A stretch of DNA of 64,000 nt from Citricoccus alkalitolerans. Lineage in GTDB: Bacteria > Actinomycetota > Actinomycetes > Actinomycetales > Micrococcaceae. The notes beneath the pieces are model-generated. The model made no database searches, had not been told where the DNA came from, and saw nothing but the letters and a program-made list of their open reading frames with translations. This document shows positions 46,233 to 55,446 of the stretch, piece after piece. How positions within the stretch are numbered: position 1 is the stretch's first letter; every line of letters begins with the position of its first letter. The position numbers were made by a program, and so were the translations under genes. Location of the stretch: assembly GCF_039528175.1 (NCBI RefSeq), contig NZ_BAAALH010000002.1:1736001-1800000 (forward strand), read 5' to 3'.

Positions 46233-47378
46233 GTGCGCCGCCGCATATTCGAGACCGAACATGAAGACTTCCGTGATGCCGTAGCCGAGTTCGTCAGCCG
46301 CCAGGTCAACCCGAACATCGAGGCGTGGGCCGAGGCCAAGGGCCTGCCGCGGGAGTTCTGGCTGCAGGCCGGCCAGCAGGGCTTGCTCGGGCTGGAGGTC
46401 CCGGAGGAGTTCGGTGGTGGCTATCCGCAGGACTACCGCTTCAACGCCGTGGTCTTCGAGGAACTGGCCAAGGCCAGCTTCGCCATCTCCTCCTGCGTGG
46501 GGATCGACGCGGACATCGTGCCGCCCTACATCGTTGAGCTGGGGACCGCCGAGCAGCACGCTCGTTGGCTCCCAGGCGTGGCGGAGGGCTCCATCGTCAC
46601 CGCCATCGCGATGACCGAACCGTCCGGCGGCTCCGACCTGGCCAACCTCAGGACCACCGCGGTGCGCGACGGCGACGAGTGGGTCGTCAATGGTTCTAAG
46701 ACCTTCATCACCAACGGCTACTCCGCCGACCTGGTGGTGGTCGCAGCCCGCACCAGCCCAGAGAAGAAGGCCAAGGGCATCACCCTGTTCGGTGTGGAGG
46801 CCGGGATGGCGGGCTTCGAGCGGGGGCGCAAGCTGGACAAGGTCGGCCAGCCTGAATCCGACACCGCCGAGCTGTTCTTCACGGATGTCCGCGTCCCGGC
46901 CGCCAACATCATCGGCCAGGTGGACACCGGCTTCATCCAGATGATGAAGAACCTCCCGCAGGAGCGCCTGGGCGCCGCTGTCTACGGGCTCGCCCATGCC
47001 CGTCAGATCCTGGACGAGACGATCGGCTACGCGAAGGAGCGTAAGGCCTTCGGGCAGTCGATCGGTGCCTTCCAGCACAACAAGTTCCTGCTGGCCGAGC
47101 TCGTGACCAAGGTCGAGGTCACCCAGGCCTTCCTCGATGACGCCATCATGGCCCACACCGCCGGCGAGCTGTCCGCCGTGGACGCGGCCAAGGCCAAGTA
47201 CTGGGCCTCGGACGTGCAGAACGAGGTCATCGACCACTGCGTCCAGCTGTACGGCGGCTACGGCTACATGAACGAGTACCGGGTGGCCCGTGCCTGGAAG
47301 GATGCCCGCGTCAACAAGATCTGGGCCGGCTCCAACGAGATCATGAAGGAGCTCATCGGGCGTGATCTCGGGCTCTGA
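46233..47378 (+). CDS. Acyl-CoA dehydrogenase
   Basis: A 381-residue FAD enzyme that oxidises acyl-CoA to trans-2-enoyl-CoA in fatty acid or branched-chain degradation. It shows AMTEPSGGSDLANLRTTA (FAD/substrate loop), WVVNGSKTFITNG, ERKAFGQSIGAFQHNKF, QLYGGYGYMNEY and the catalytic Glu369 in WAGSNEIMKEL. The GTG start at 46233 has GGGAGGA upstream. It stands alone behind its own promoter, with an operator dyad in the spacer. Chain-length preference is not visible. Confidence 0.93.
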   Translation: MRRRIFETEHEDFRDAVAEFVSRQVNPNIEAWAEAKGLPREFWLQAGQQGLLGLEVPEEFGGGYPQDYRFNAVVFEELAKASFAISSCVGIDADIVPPYIVELGTAEQHARWLPGVAEGSIVTAIAMTEPSGGSDLANLRTTAVRDGDEWVVNGSKTFITNGYSADLVVVAARTSPEKKAKGITLFGVEAGMAGFERGRKLDKVGQPESDTAELFFTDVRVPAANIIGQVDTGFIQMMKNLPQERLGAAVYGLAHARQILDETIGYAKERKAFGQSIGAFQHNKFLLAELVTKVEVTQAFLDDAIMAHTAGELSAVDAAKAKYWASDVQNEVIDHCVQLYGGYGYMNEYRVARAWKDARVNKIWAGSNEIMKELIGRDLGL

Positions 47379-47467
47379 GCTGAGTGAGGCGCCCTGGGGC
47401 TCGGGTACGGGGCTCTCTCACATGCCTGGGCTCGCCGGCCGTGGGCACATCGGGCGCACTGGGCGCG

Positions 47468-49315
47468 TCAGTGGGCCGTGGCGTAGGACTCGGCAGCGGA
47501 GATCGAGAGCGGGAACCCCACCGGGGCCGCCCCGAACAGCAGCCGTCCGGCGGCTTGGGCAGCTTCCGTGACGATCTGATGCACGGCCGGCGCCTCCTCG
47601 GCGGGGCCGTGCAGGACCACCTCGTCGTGGACGAAGAACACCAGGCGAGTCTGCAGGGGGCGGAGGCTTCCGTTGGCCGTGGCGGTGCCCGCGCGCAACC
47701 GCCGGCGGATCTCACCCATCCAGCACAGAGCCCATTCTGCAGCGGTGCCCTGGATGACGAAGTTGCGGGTGAACCGGCCAGCCGACCGGCGCGCCGTCCG
47801 GGCCCGCGACTCCGCCTCGGCCGTGGCCATGTTTCCAGTGACCTCCAGCCACTCCGGCGCGGCCGGCGGGGAGGTGCGCCCCAGCCAGGTGGAGACCTGT
47901 CCGCCCTCCTCACCGCGCCGTGCCGCGCGCTCCAGCAAGCCGATGGCTTCAGGGAACAACCGACGCAGGTGGGGCATCAACGCCGCAGAATCGCCCGTCG
48001 TCGCGCCATACATGGCACCCAGTAGCGCCACCTTCGCCCGAGAGCGCTCACCGAGTTCGGAGCCGGCGCGCCGGCCCTGCTCGGCGACGGCCAGGTAGAG
48101 GTCGTGACCAGAGCCGGCCTCGGCCAGAGCGCGGTCCCCGGACATCGCTGCGAGGATGCGCGGCTCCACCTGGGAGGCGTCGGCCACGGTGAGAAGATGC
48201 CCTGGATCGGCTCGGACGGCGTCCCGGACCACCGCCGGGATCTGCATGGCGCCCCCGCCGTGGGCGGCCCACCGGCCCGTCACCACTCCGCCGACGGAGT
48301 AGGCCGGATGGAATCGGCCGTCCCGCACCCACTCGTCCAGCCAATGCCACCCGTTGGCCGTCCACAGCCGGTACAGACGCTTGTACTCCAGCACACCGGA
48401 GATCAACCCGGAACGGCGCTGCGAGTCGGCACCGCCCTCAGCGGCCCAGGCCTTCAGGTCCCAGGCCCGGGTGGAGGCCACGCGGATGCCGGCGAGGTTG
48501 AGTCCGCGCAACAGGTCCTGGGGTGAATCCGGATTGAGGCCGGGCACTCCGAGGGTGACGGCGATGTCCTCCGCGAGGTTCTGCAACAGTAGGGGGCGCT
48601 GTCCCTCCGCCGGGCGGGGGCCCAGCTCTTCGGCGAGCATCCGCTCGTGCAGGTCGCGGCGCCAGGGCAGTCCCTCGTGCAGGATCTCCGCTGCGATGAG
48701 GGCGCCCTGGGACTCGGCGGCCAACAGCAGCATGAGCCGGTGGCGGTGCCGAGATTCCGCCACCGCATCCAGCTGGGCCACCAGCTCGCGAGCCAGCTCG
48801 GGTGCAGCGGGGGTGTCCTGTCCTCGGAGGCTGGCTGAAGGCAGATCGAAGAAGGTTCCCTGATCCGCGCGTGCGGCTGGTGGTGGCTCTGCTGCCCACG
48901 GCTCGGGGTCCAGTACCGGGACCGGGACGGTGGGCGAGTAGGGGGTGGCGGAGGACGTGGAGGTCGAAGTGGTCAGGATGCGCTGGCACAGGCCCAGGTC
49001 CCAGCACCGGCCGATCTCCACGCCGGCTTCGAGCAGCGGCCGGTAATCCCGCGCCACGGATGCGAACACCCAACGCACGGTCTCGGGGTCCAGTCCGAGC
49101 CGAGCGGGCAGCGCGCGCACCAGGTCGGGGAGCGCGGCGGCGGTGACGGGCGGGAGGAATTCGAGTCGGCCGTCGTCGACCACCACGGGTAGCCACCGCC
49201 AGGGGCGACCGGACGGGCCTGGCCGTTCGGACTGGCGGTCCTGCCCCGGCTGGCTGGATGGCCCGGAGTGTGGGCCGGGTGCCGGATCGGGGGCCGGGCC
49301 CAGGACGATGTGCAT
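47468..49315 (-). CDS. PolA-like bifunctional 3'-5' exonuclease/DNA polymerase
   Basis: A 615-residue family A polymerase homologue without the 5' nuclease domain, the kind kept by many actinobacteria beside normal PolA. The polymerase core shows motif A (TVADASQVEPRILAAMSGD, about residue 380), motif B (SRAKVALLGAMYGATTG) and motif C (LVFFVHDEVVLHG, about residue 575). The N-terminal part is weakly exonuclease-like, with Pro/Ser-rich insertions, so proofreading is doubtful. ATG at 49315 fits; in-frame starts up to 49369 exist. Its role in replication or repair is unproven. It lies 120 bp downstream of the VWA gene. Confidence 0.85.
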   Translation of the reverse strand: MHIVLGPAPDPAPGPHSGPSSQPGQDRQSERPGPSGRPWRWLPVVVDDGRLEFLPPVTAAALPDLVRALPARLGLDPETVRWVFASVARDYRPLLEAGVEIGRCWDLGLCQRILTTSTSTSSATPYSPTVPVPVLDPEPWAAEPPPAARADQGTFFDLPSASLRGQDTPAAPELARELVAQLDAVAESRHRHRLMLLLAAESQGALIAAEILHEGLPWRRDLHERMLAEELGPRPAEGQRPLLLQNLAEDIAVTLGVPGLNPDSPQDLLRGLNLAGIRVASTRAWDLKAWAAEGGADSQRRSGLISGVLEYKRLYRLWTANGWHWLDEWVRDGRFHPAYSVGGVVTGRWAAHGGGAMQIPAVVRDAVRADPGHLLTVADASQVEPRILAAMSGDRALAEAGSGHDLYLAVAEQGRRAGSELGERSRAKVALLGAMYGATTGDSAALMPHLRRLFPEAIGLLERAARRGEEGGQVSTWLGRTSPPAAPEWLEVTGNMATAEAESRARTARRSAGRFTRNFVIQGTAAEWALCWMGEIRRRLRAGTATANGSLRPLQTRLVFFVHDEVVLHGPAEEAPAVHQIVTEAAQAAGRLLFGAAPVGFPLSISAAESYATAH

Positions 49316-49435
49316 CCGCCCATTCAACACGACCCGAGTCCCTGGAAGCCCTTCGGTGCCGCAGGGCACGGGCGGGGGTCGGGGTGGGGTGCCAGCCTGG
49401 CAGCCAGGCAGTCCGCTCGCCGCCCGGTGACTCAG

Positions 49436-51451
49436 TCAGTCCCTCCAGTCTGGACCAGACCGGTCTGAGGGATGCGAGCGCGTGCGGAGGAATTCGCCCA
49501 CGACGGCGGCACCCAGGTCTTCCGTCTCCGGTGCCACCACGCGGCCGTCCACCCGGCGGGCCATGGCGGCGAGGAAGTCCACCAGCCCCGGGTCGGATCC
49601 CAACCGGAAGAAGGTGGTCTCAGCACCGAGCCGGCCGACGCGGTCGAGTTCGGCGATGGTGGCGCGCAACGTTTCGCGGTCGGGCGGGTAGGAGAACCAG
49701 GCCTCGGGGCCGGAACCGCCGTGGTGCAGGAGATGCGCGGTCGGTTCGCCGTCGGTGACGACGAGGAGCACCGGCTGCAAGGTGGGGTGCTGGCGGAAGA
49801 ATCGGGTGGCGAGCATCAGCCCGTGGTGCAGATTGGTGCCCTGTTCGCGCATGGGCGGCAGGGCGGTGAGCTCGTCGATGTCCACTCGCTGGGCGTAGCG
49901 GCCGAACTGCACGAGTTGCAGCTGGTCGCCGCGGAAGCGGGTCGCGACGAGGTGGTGCAGGGCCAGCGCGGTGCGCTTCATGGGCACCCAGCGCCCCTCG
50001 GCCGCCATCGAGAAGGAGGTGTCCACCAGGAGTGCCACGGCGGCCTGGGTGCGGGCCTCGGTCTCCTGGACCTCGACGTCGGCCACCTCGATCCGCAGAC
50101 CGGTCCGGGGATTCCTGCCCTCGGCGACCATGCGGCTGATCGCGTTGGTGACGGTCTGGGTGACGTCCCAGGGCTCGACATCCCCGTACTGCCACGCCCT
50201 GCTCGATCCGGTGAGTTCGCCGGCAGCCCCGGCCAGTCGGGTATCGCGCTGGCCCTGCCGGCCCGAGAGGCGGCCCGCGGCGTCCTTGAGCAGGGTGGTG
50301 CCGAGTTTGCGAACCGCCTTCGGGGAGAGTCTCACGTCACCGTCGGTGCCGCGTTGCAGCAAGCCACTGTCCCTGAGGGCCTTCTCGAGTCGTTCGAGAG
50401 TCCTGGCATCGGCGGCGGCCTCGTCCCCGAGCTGGCGGGACAGGCGGTCCACATCCACGTCTGACAAGGTGGAACCAGGAGCGGACTGGGAAAGCTGGTC
50501 GCTGAGCTGATCGAGTTCGGCCAGGTCTTGGAAGACCCCGGTTCCGTCTCCGAGGCCGAGCCCCTGGTCGCCGTCGAACTGTTCGGCACCGGTCCAGTCC
50601 TCGCCGGGGCGCAGGCCTTGGAGATTGGCGTCGAGACGGTTCAGCTGGTCCAGGAGGTCCGCCGATCCGAAGGCCTGTGCAGACAGGGCCATCAGTTCTT
50701 CACGCTGCTCTGGGGACATGGAGCGGAGCATGCGTTGGGCCGCCGCGGAGCGCTCGGCGAGGGCGTCGATCAGCTCGTCAATGTCTTTCGGATCTTCTGG
50801 GAACTGGTCACCGTGCTGGGCCATGAAGTTTCGGAAGTCCTCGGGGGTGTCCTCGCCTCGGGCATGCTTGTCCAGCAGATCGTTGAGGTCCCGGAGCATG
50901 GCGGCGATGGCCGTCCGGTCCTGCTCGGTGGCATTCTCCAGCGCGTTCTTCATGCCGGCGAACCGCTGGTCGAGTAGCTCGCGGCCGAGCAGGTCCTTGA
51001 TCTCCTCGAAGGCGCGGCGCGCGGTGTCCGACTGCCAGTCATAGTCAGCCAATTCCGTGACGGCGGCGGCAGTGGAGGCAGGGAGGTTCTGCAACTGCAT
51101 CTCCCGGAACGCCCGGTCGGTGTCGTCCATCCGGATGTCGCGGGCCAGCTGTTTGCGCTCCTCGAGTACGGCTTCGTCCAGCAGTTTCTTCGCCTCCTGG
51201 AGGGTGCCGTCCAGGCGGTGCCGGTTGAGCAGGTCCCGACGCTTCTGCTGGACGCGGCCGGCGAGTTCGTCCAGACCGGCCATCGTCCGCCCGCCGCGGC
51301 GCAGGAACTCGCGCAGGGCCTGCGCGGGGGAGTATCCGGCCATGACGTCATCGGCCACGGCGTCGAGTGCCTCGGAGAGGTCGATCGGCGGTGCGAGTGG
51401 ATCGGGGCCGCCGTCGTAGCGGCCGTAACGTGAGGACTGGTGGTGTCTCAC
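49436..51451 (-). CDS. VWA domain protein (CoxE/chelatase-D-like)
   Basis: A 671-residue protein. The first 400 residues are acidic and helical (Leu/Asp/Glu/Gln-rich, probable coiled coils). The C-terminal von Willebrand A domain starts at about residue 465 with the metal site DTSFSMAAEG (DxSxS) and continues with LVVTDGEPTAH. Such proteins work with an AAA+ MoxR/magnesium-chelatase-like ATPase to load metals or remodel protein complexes; the likely partner is encoded at 53826-55361 on the same strand. GTG at 51451 has AAGGAG 5 nt ahead. Between the partners lies an opposite-strand HNH gene. Confidence 0.88.
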   Translation of the reverse strand: MRHHQSSRYGRYDGGPDPLAPPIDLSEALDAVADDVMAGYSPAQALREFLRRGGRTMAGLDELAGRVQQKRRDLLNRHRLDGTLQEAKKLLDEAVLEERKQLARDIRMDDTDRAFREMQLQNLPASTAAAVTELADYDWQSDTARRAFEEIKDLLGRELLDQRFAGMKNALENATEQDRTAIAAMLRDLNDLLDKHARGEDTPEDFRNFMAQHGDQFPEDPKDIDELIDALAERSAAAQRMLRSMSPEQREELMALSAQAFGSADLLDQLNRLDANLQGLRPGEDWTGAEQFDGDQGLGLGDGTGVFQDLAELDQLSDQLSQSAPGSTLSDVDVDRLSRQLGDEAAADARTLERLEKALRDSGLLQRGTDGDVRLSPKAVRKLGTTLLKDAAGRLSGRQGQRDTRLAGAAGELTGSSRAWQYGDVEPWDVTQTVTNAISRMVAEGRNPRTGLRIEVADVEVQETEARTQAAVALLVDTSFSMAAEGRWVPMKRTALALHHLVATRFRGDQLQLVQFGRYAQRVDIDELTALPPMREQGTNLHHGLMLATRFFRQHPTLQPVLLVVTDGEPTAHLLHHGGSGPEAWFSYPPDRETLRATIAELDRVGRLGAETTFFRLGSDPGLVDFLAAMARRVDGRVVAPETEDLGAAVVGEFLRTRSHPSDRSGPDWRD

Positions 51452-51843
51452 GGTGACTCCTTCCCCTGATGCGGGGTCTCAGCCTTCCATCGTCACTCTA
51501 CGTCTTCCCGACGCCGGCGCCACCAGGTTTTCCGGACTCGTTGCGGTGGTCTTGGGGTGGCCGACGGCTTGCCGCCCACTTGCCGGCGTCGCTGTGCGGC
51601 GGCCGCCTCCTGCACAGGCCTCCCCTGCTCGGAGTGTTGTCCGCAAGGGAAGGGTGAGGCCTCTGACCACATCCGGGCACTGTGATCGAATGGGTGTACT
51701 AGTCAATCCGATGGGCATCGATCGACGGTCTCTCACCTGTCGAGAAGCCTACGAATCGTCATCGGGCATGACATGGATGGTGGGCATGACATGGACGGCG
51801 GGCATGACATGGATGAGCAGGACCGGCTTGGGGACAAACGGGG
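51452..51843. other. 392-bp gap between the VWA and HNH genes
   Basis: No convincing gene is seen. It should hold the promoter of the VWA gene (minus) and of the HNH gene (plus), and it contains three 18-bp tandem repeats at 51764-51817. Open frames across it have codon patterns unlike the neighbours. Confidence 0.5.
51764..51817. repeat. Three tandem copies of an 18-bp repeat
   Basis: Units at 51764-51781, 51782-51799 and 51800-51817 all begin GGGCATGACATGGA and differ in the last four bases. They lie 27 bp upstream of the HNH start. Function is unknown; slippage or a regulator site are both possible. Confidence 0.75.
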
Positions 51844-53790
51844 GTGGCAAGGACGGTGTTGATCGATCAGGACGGCGCGTCCTCTCTGGACCTGACCGAA
51901 CTCCTGGCAGCCGCCGGCGTGCTGGTGGAGGAGGTGGCGGTACGGGCCGCTGACCGTGGCCTGCTGGGGTACCTCGACCGCTTCGCTGCCGAGCCGGAGG
52001 TGGATCGGTCGGCGCAGTGGGGCCTCTATGCCCATGTTGCCGATCAGGAACCCGGCGAGGATGTCCACGGTGCCGATGAGACACCCGGCGAGACGGCGAC
52101 CGATTCCGGTACTGACATCCATCAGGGCCAGGCAACGGTGGCGTCCTTGCCGATCGTTCTGGCTCAGGTGGAGGAACTGTCCCGGTGGCTCGATTCAGCT
52201 CGGACCGGATTGGCAGGGCATACGGATCGGGTCTTCGACCTCCACGCCACCCGGCGTGAAGTGTTGGGGATACCGGAGGGCAAGACTGCGTACCCCAATG
52301 GCGCGGACTATCTCCGGCAGACCTTGCGCATCCACCGGGTCGAGGCGAAGAAGAGAGTGACGCGGGCGCTGTGTGTGCTGGCCAGCCACGACCCGACCAG
52401 CTTGCAACCCGATGCCGTGGTCCCTCCGAAAATGCCGGAACTAGCTCGGGCTGTGGCTGAGGCCACCATGGATTCGGCCTCGGTGGACACCGTGGCGGCA
52501 ACCCTGGCTGAGGCTGTCCGGGATGCTGGGCTGGCCGGTGCCGATCCAGACCTCGTCCACGACCTGGTCACGGAAGGGGAGCGGATCCTCGTCGGACATG
52601 CCTGCCAGTCAGATCCTGAAACCGTGAGAAAGGTCTGCTCGCACTGGCGCCAGCGCTTCGATGCGTTGGTCAACCCGGATGGTCTGGAACCGACGGAAGC
52701 CCAGGCCAACGCAGCTCAAGGGTTGTTCTACCAGGGCAGGGGCCAGGCCAACTTGCATCGGTGGCTGCTGATGGCTACGGATCTCCAGCATGAGGTCCTG
52801 CAGACCATCGCCGCCGATGCCACCAATCCTCGCAAAGACCCGCGCAAGGACGAGGGCACGGGTACAGAAACCGACTCCGGTGCGTTGACAGGGTACGAGG
52901 ATGGCACGTCGGCTCACAGTGAGGCTGACCCGGGAAGTGCCACCGTTGCGGAGCCCTGGACCGACCAGGTCCTGGAGATGAAGGCACTGGACCCACGCAG
53001 TCTCGCGCAGAAACGGCTCGATGGACTGGTGAGCGCCCTGACCGGCGCCATGGCCCTCACGTCGACGCATACACAGTGGTCGAGGGACGGTGCAGAGGGC
53101 ACTATGGGCACCGACTGGCCGGACGCAGGCGGTGGGTCACGGCCCCAGGTGCTGGTGACGATCGACTACCAGACCCTGGCCGGACAATTCCGAGAGCATC
53201 AAGCCGCCGTTCCGCCGGAAGCGACCAGCCACCTGCTCTCCCAGGCTGCCTATACCGGGCCGGTGAGCCCGGCCATGATCCGGCAGCTGGCCTGTGACAG
53301 TGACGTGATTCCGATCGTGCTCGGCGGCAAGGGAGAGGTGCTGGACGTGGGACGGTCCCAACGGCTCTTCACTTGCAAGCTCAGACGGGCGATCACGGCC
53401 CGAGACGGCGGCTGCGCGGCACCGGACTGTTCCATCTATGCCCCGTGGTGCGAAGCGCACCACATCCAGCACTGGGAACACGGCGGTCCCACCAGTGTGG
53501 ACAACGGAGTCCTGCTCTGCTCGCATCACCACCATGCCGTGCATGCCGGAGCCTGGGAGATCGAGGTTGTCGATGGGATTCCGTGGTTCATCCCGGCTCC
53601 CTATCACGACCCCACCCAGACGCCGCGTCGCAATCACTATTGGCGGACGGGCTCCAGTAACTCCACCACCACCACCACGAATGGTCAGAGACTTCCGGAC
53701 GAAGGTGAAGGTGAAGGTGAAGGCGAAGGCGAAGGCGTAGGCGCCGTAGGCGAAAACGACGGCGAAGCAGACCAGCAGGGTGCGGCGTGA
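51844..53790 (+). CDS. DUF222/HNH endonuclease domain protein (13E12-repeat type)
   Basis: A 648-residue protein. The N-terminal and middle part is DUF222-like (residues about 100-450, EAKKRVTRAL and LDGLVSAL among its marks). The C-terminal HNH motif is ARDGGCAAPDC...CEAHHIQHWEHGGPTSVDNGVLLCSHHHHAVH (about residues 520-565), with paired cysteines for zinc. A Gly-Glu repeat tail follows. Such genes are multicopy in actinobacteria and related to the mycobacterial REP13E12 family. It sits on the opposite strand between the AAA+ and VWA genes. GTG at 51844 is a guess; GTG at 51856 is also possible. Confidence 0.88.
   Translation: MARTVLIDQDGASSLDLTELLAAAGVLVEEVAVRAADRGLLGYLDRFAAEPEVDRSAQWGLYAHVADQEPGEDVHGADETPGETATDSGTDIHQGQATVASLPIVLAQVEELSRWLDSARTGLAGHTDRVFDLHATRREVLGIPEGKTAYPNGADYLRQTLRIHRVEAKKRVTRALCVLASHDPTSLQPDAVVPPKMPELARAVAEATMDSASVDTVAATLAEAVRDAGLAGADPDLVHDLVTEGERILVGHACQSDPETVRKVCSHWRQRFDALVNPDGLEPTEAQANAAQGLFYQGRGQANLHRWLLMATDLQHEVLQTIAADATNPRKDPRKDEGTGTETDSGALTGYEDGTSAHSEADPGSATVAEPWTDQVLEMKALDPRSLAQKRLDGLVSALTGAMALTSTHTQWSRDGAEGTMGTDWPDAGGGSRPQVLVTIDYQTLAGQFREHQAAVPPEATSHLLSQAAYTGPVSPAMIRQLACDSDVIPIVLGGKGEVLDVGRSQRLFTCKLRRAITARDGGCAAPDCSIYAPWCEAHHIQHWEHGGPTSVDNGVLLCSHHHHAVHAGAWEIEVVDGIPWFIPAPYHDPTQTPRRNHYWRTGSSNSTTTTTNGQRLPDEGEGEGEGEGEGVGAVGENDGEADQQGAA
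53701..53736 (+). repeat. Six GAAGGT/GAAGGC hexamers in the HNH gene tail
   Basis: Three GAAGGT and three GAAGGC hexamers in frame encode six Glu-Gly pairs near the C-terminus. Copy number can vary by slippage without breaking the frame. Confidence 0.9.
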
Positions 53791-53825
53791 TTTGGTTCGA
53801 TGCGGTGGGGTGGCCAGCGGCACCT

Positions 53826-55361
53826 CTAGCCGTAGACGGTCTGGCCGTCGTCGGACTCCTTGGAGAGCTCACGGGCGAGGTACAGGCCCTCGAGGGCCAG
53901 CTCGATGGCGCCAGCCCGATGCCCGAGGGCTCGCCCAGTCGCGTCCGGTCCCTGCTCTTCGTCGGGGTCTCCGGCCGTGAGGTCTCCTCCGGAGTCCGTC
54001 TGCGGGGTGGAATCTCGGGTGGCCGTGGCGCTCAGCCGTTGGGCGATCTCGTCGTACAAGGTCGGGTCCTCGAGTTCGGGCAGATCAGCCAGGAACTCGG
54101 CCGCTGTCACGCGTTCGCCGGTGGTGGTGCGGTGCCCATCGAAGGCGTCGACCAGCGGTGCGAAGTCGAGGCCGGCAAAATGTTCGCGTACGGTCTGGGC
54201 GGTCGCGGTCCGCAACAGGTGCTCGAGGATCTCGTCCTCCCGGCCCTCCTCACCCGCCTCGAATTCGATTTTGCCACCGAGCACCTCCGCAGCGGATTCA
54301 AGGTCCACGAGGCGTGCCACCGGTTCGTCGCCTCGGACGGTCGCCCGATGGCGGGCTGCAGCGGCGACGGTCTCGGCACCGGCAATGGCAAAGCGGGCCG
54401 AGACTCCCGAGGACTGATTGACAGCGCTCGAGGAACGCAGGGCCCGGGTGAATCTGGCCAAGATCTCCAGGACGACGTCCGGGACCTCCGCGGTCAGTCG
54501 TGCCTCCTGCCGGATCACCGCGATCTCGTGGGCCAGCTCAAGGGGGTAGTGGGTGCGGATCTCTGCTCCGAAGCGGTCCTTGAGCGGAGTGATGATGCGG
54601 CCACGGTTGGTGTAGTCCTCTGGGTTGGCGGAGGCGACCACCAGTACATCCAGGGGCAGACGCAGCACATAACCCCGGATCTGGATGTCCCGTTCCTCCA
54701 TGACGTTCAAGAGGGCCACCTGAATCCGCTCGGCCAGGTCTGGCAACTCGTTGAGGGCGACGATCCCACGATTGGACCGGGGGACCAACCCATAGTGGAT
54801 CGTCTCCGGGTCGCCCAGGCGGCGGCCTTCCGCCACTCGCATCGGGTCCACGTCGCCGATCAGATCAGCCACGGAGGTGTCCGGCGTAGAGAGTTTCTCC
54901 ACATACCGCTCGGAACGGTGCCGCCACGCCACGGGCAAGCGGCCGCCGTCGCGCGCGGCCCGGGCCCGGCTCTCAGAGGTGATGGGCTCATAGGGGTGCT
55001 CGTTGAGTTCTGACCCGGAGATCACCGGCGACCATTCGTCGAGCAGTCCGCTCAGGGTCCGCAGCAGCCGGGTCTTGCCCTGGCCTCGTTCACCCAGCAG
55101 GACGACGTCGTGCCCAGCGATCAGGGCCCTCTCCAGCTGGGGAATGACTGTGCGGTCGAAGCCGTGCAGTCCAGGCCACGGGTTTCGACCGGCGGCCAGA
55201 GCTGCCAAGAGGTTGGCGCGGATCTCCTCCCGCAAGGACCGCAGTTCGTGGCCGGTGGCGCGTAGTTCGGCGAGGGTGCCGATGGATGGCGGGGCCGTAT
55301 CAGGAGAGGACGCCGATGGCGAAAAGGTCGTGGGCGGCGAGGGAACAGGAACAGTGGCCAT
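53826..55361 (-). CDS. AAA+ ATPase, MoxR/magnesium-chelatase-I-like
   Basis: A 511-residue AAA+ protein. After a Pro/Ser N-tail come Walker A LLGERGQGKTRLL (about residue 90), Walker B-like GIVALNELPDL (about 200), the sensor region VVASANPEDYTNRGRI and an arginine-bearing KDRFGAEIRTHYP. The C-terminal lid runs to about residue 400 and is followed by an acidic tail. It pairs with the VWA protein (49436-51451), as chelatase I and D subunits do. ATG at 55361 lacks a ribosome site but follows TAGCGT by 7 nt, so it may be leaderless. Confidence 0.88.
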   Translation of the reverse strand: MATVPVPSPPTTFSPSASSPDTAPPSIGTLAELRATGHELRSLREEIRANLLAALAAGRNPWPGLHGFDRTVIPQLERALIAGHDVVLLGERGQGKTRLLRTLSGLLDEWSPVISGSELNEHPYEPITSESRARAARDGGRLPVAWRHRSERYVEKLSTPDTSVADLIGDVDPMRVAEGRRLGDPETIHYGLVPRSNRGIVALNELPDLAERIQVALLNVMEERDIQIRGYVLRLPLDVLVVASANPEDYTNRGRIITPLKDRFGAEIRTHYPLELAHEIAVIRQEARLTAEVPDVVLEILARFTRALRSSSAVNQSSGVSARFAIAGAETVAAAARHRATVRGDEPVARLVDLESAAEVLGGKIEFEAGEEGREDEILEHLLRTATAQTVREHFAGLDFAPLVDAFDGHRTTTGERVTAAEFLADLPELEDPTLYDEIAQRLSATATRDSTPQTDSGGDLTAGDPDEEQGPDATGRALGHRAGAIELALEGLYLARELSKESDDGQTVYG

Positions 55362-55446
55362 GATGCTCACGCTATCGGCGGCAGCCCAGCGCGTACAGAG
55401 ACCCAGATCGTGACTGCTCCGGGGCCGCCCACCTAGGCTTGCCGTG
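55362..55446. promoter_or_regulatory. Divergent promoters, both probably leaderless
   Basis: On the minus strand TAGCGT (55374-55369) is followed by 7 nt and the AAA+ ATG at 55361. On the plus strand TAGGCT (55434-55439) is followed by 7 nt and the phosphatase ATG at 55447. Neither gene has a ribosome site. The -35 matches are weak. Confidence 0.5.

Noticed and set aside
51453..51953. A plus-strand 166-codon frame before the HNH gene.
   Set aside because: Its content comes from the tandem repeats and from another frame of the HNH start; no family pattern is seen.
53701..53736. The GAAGGT/GAAGGC run as a CRISPR-like or regulatory repeat.
   Set aside because: It is an in-frame hexamer run encoding Glu-Gly pairs, with no spacers.
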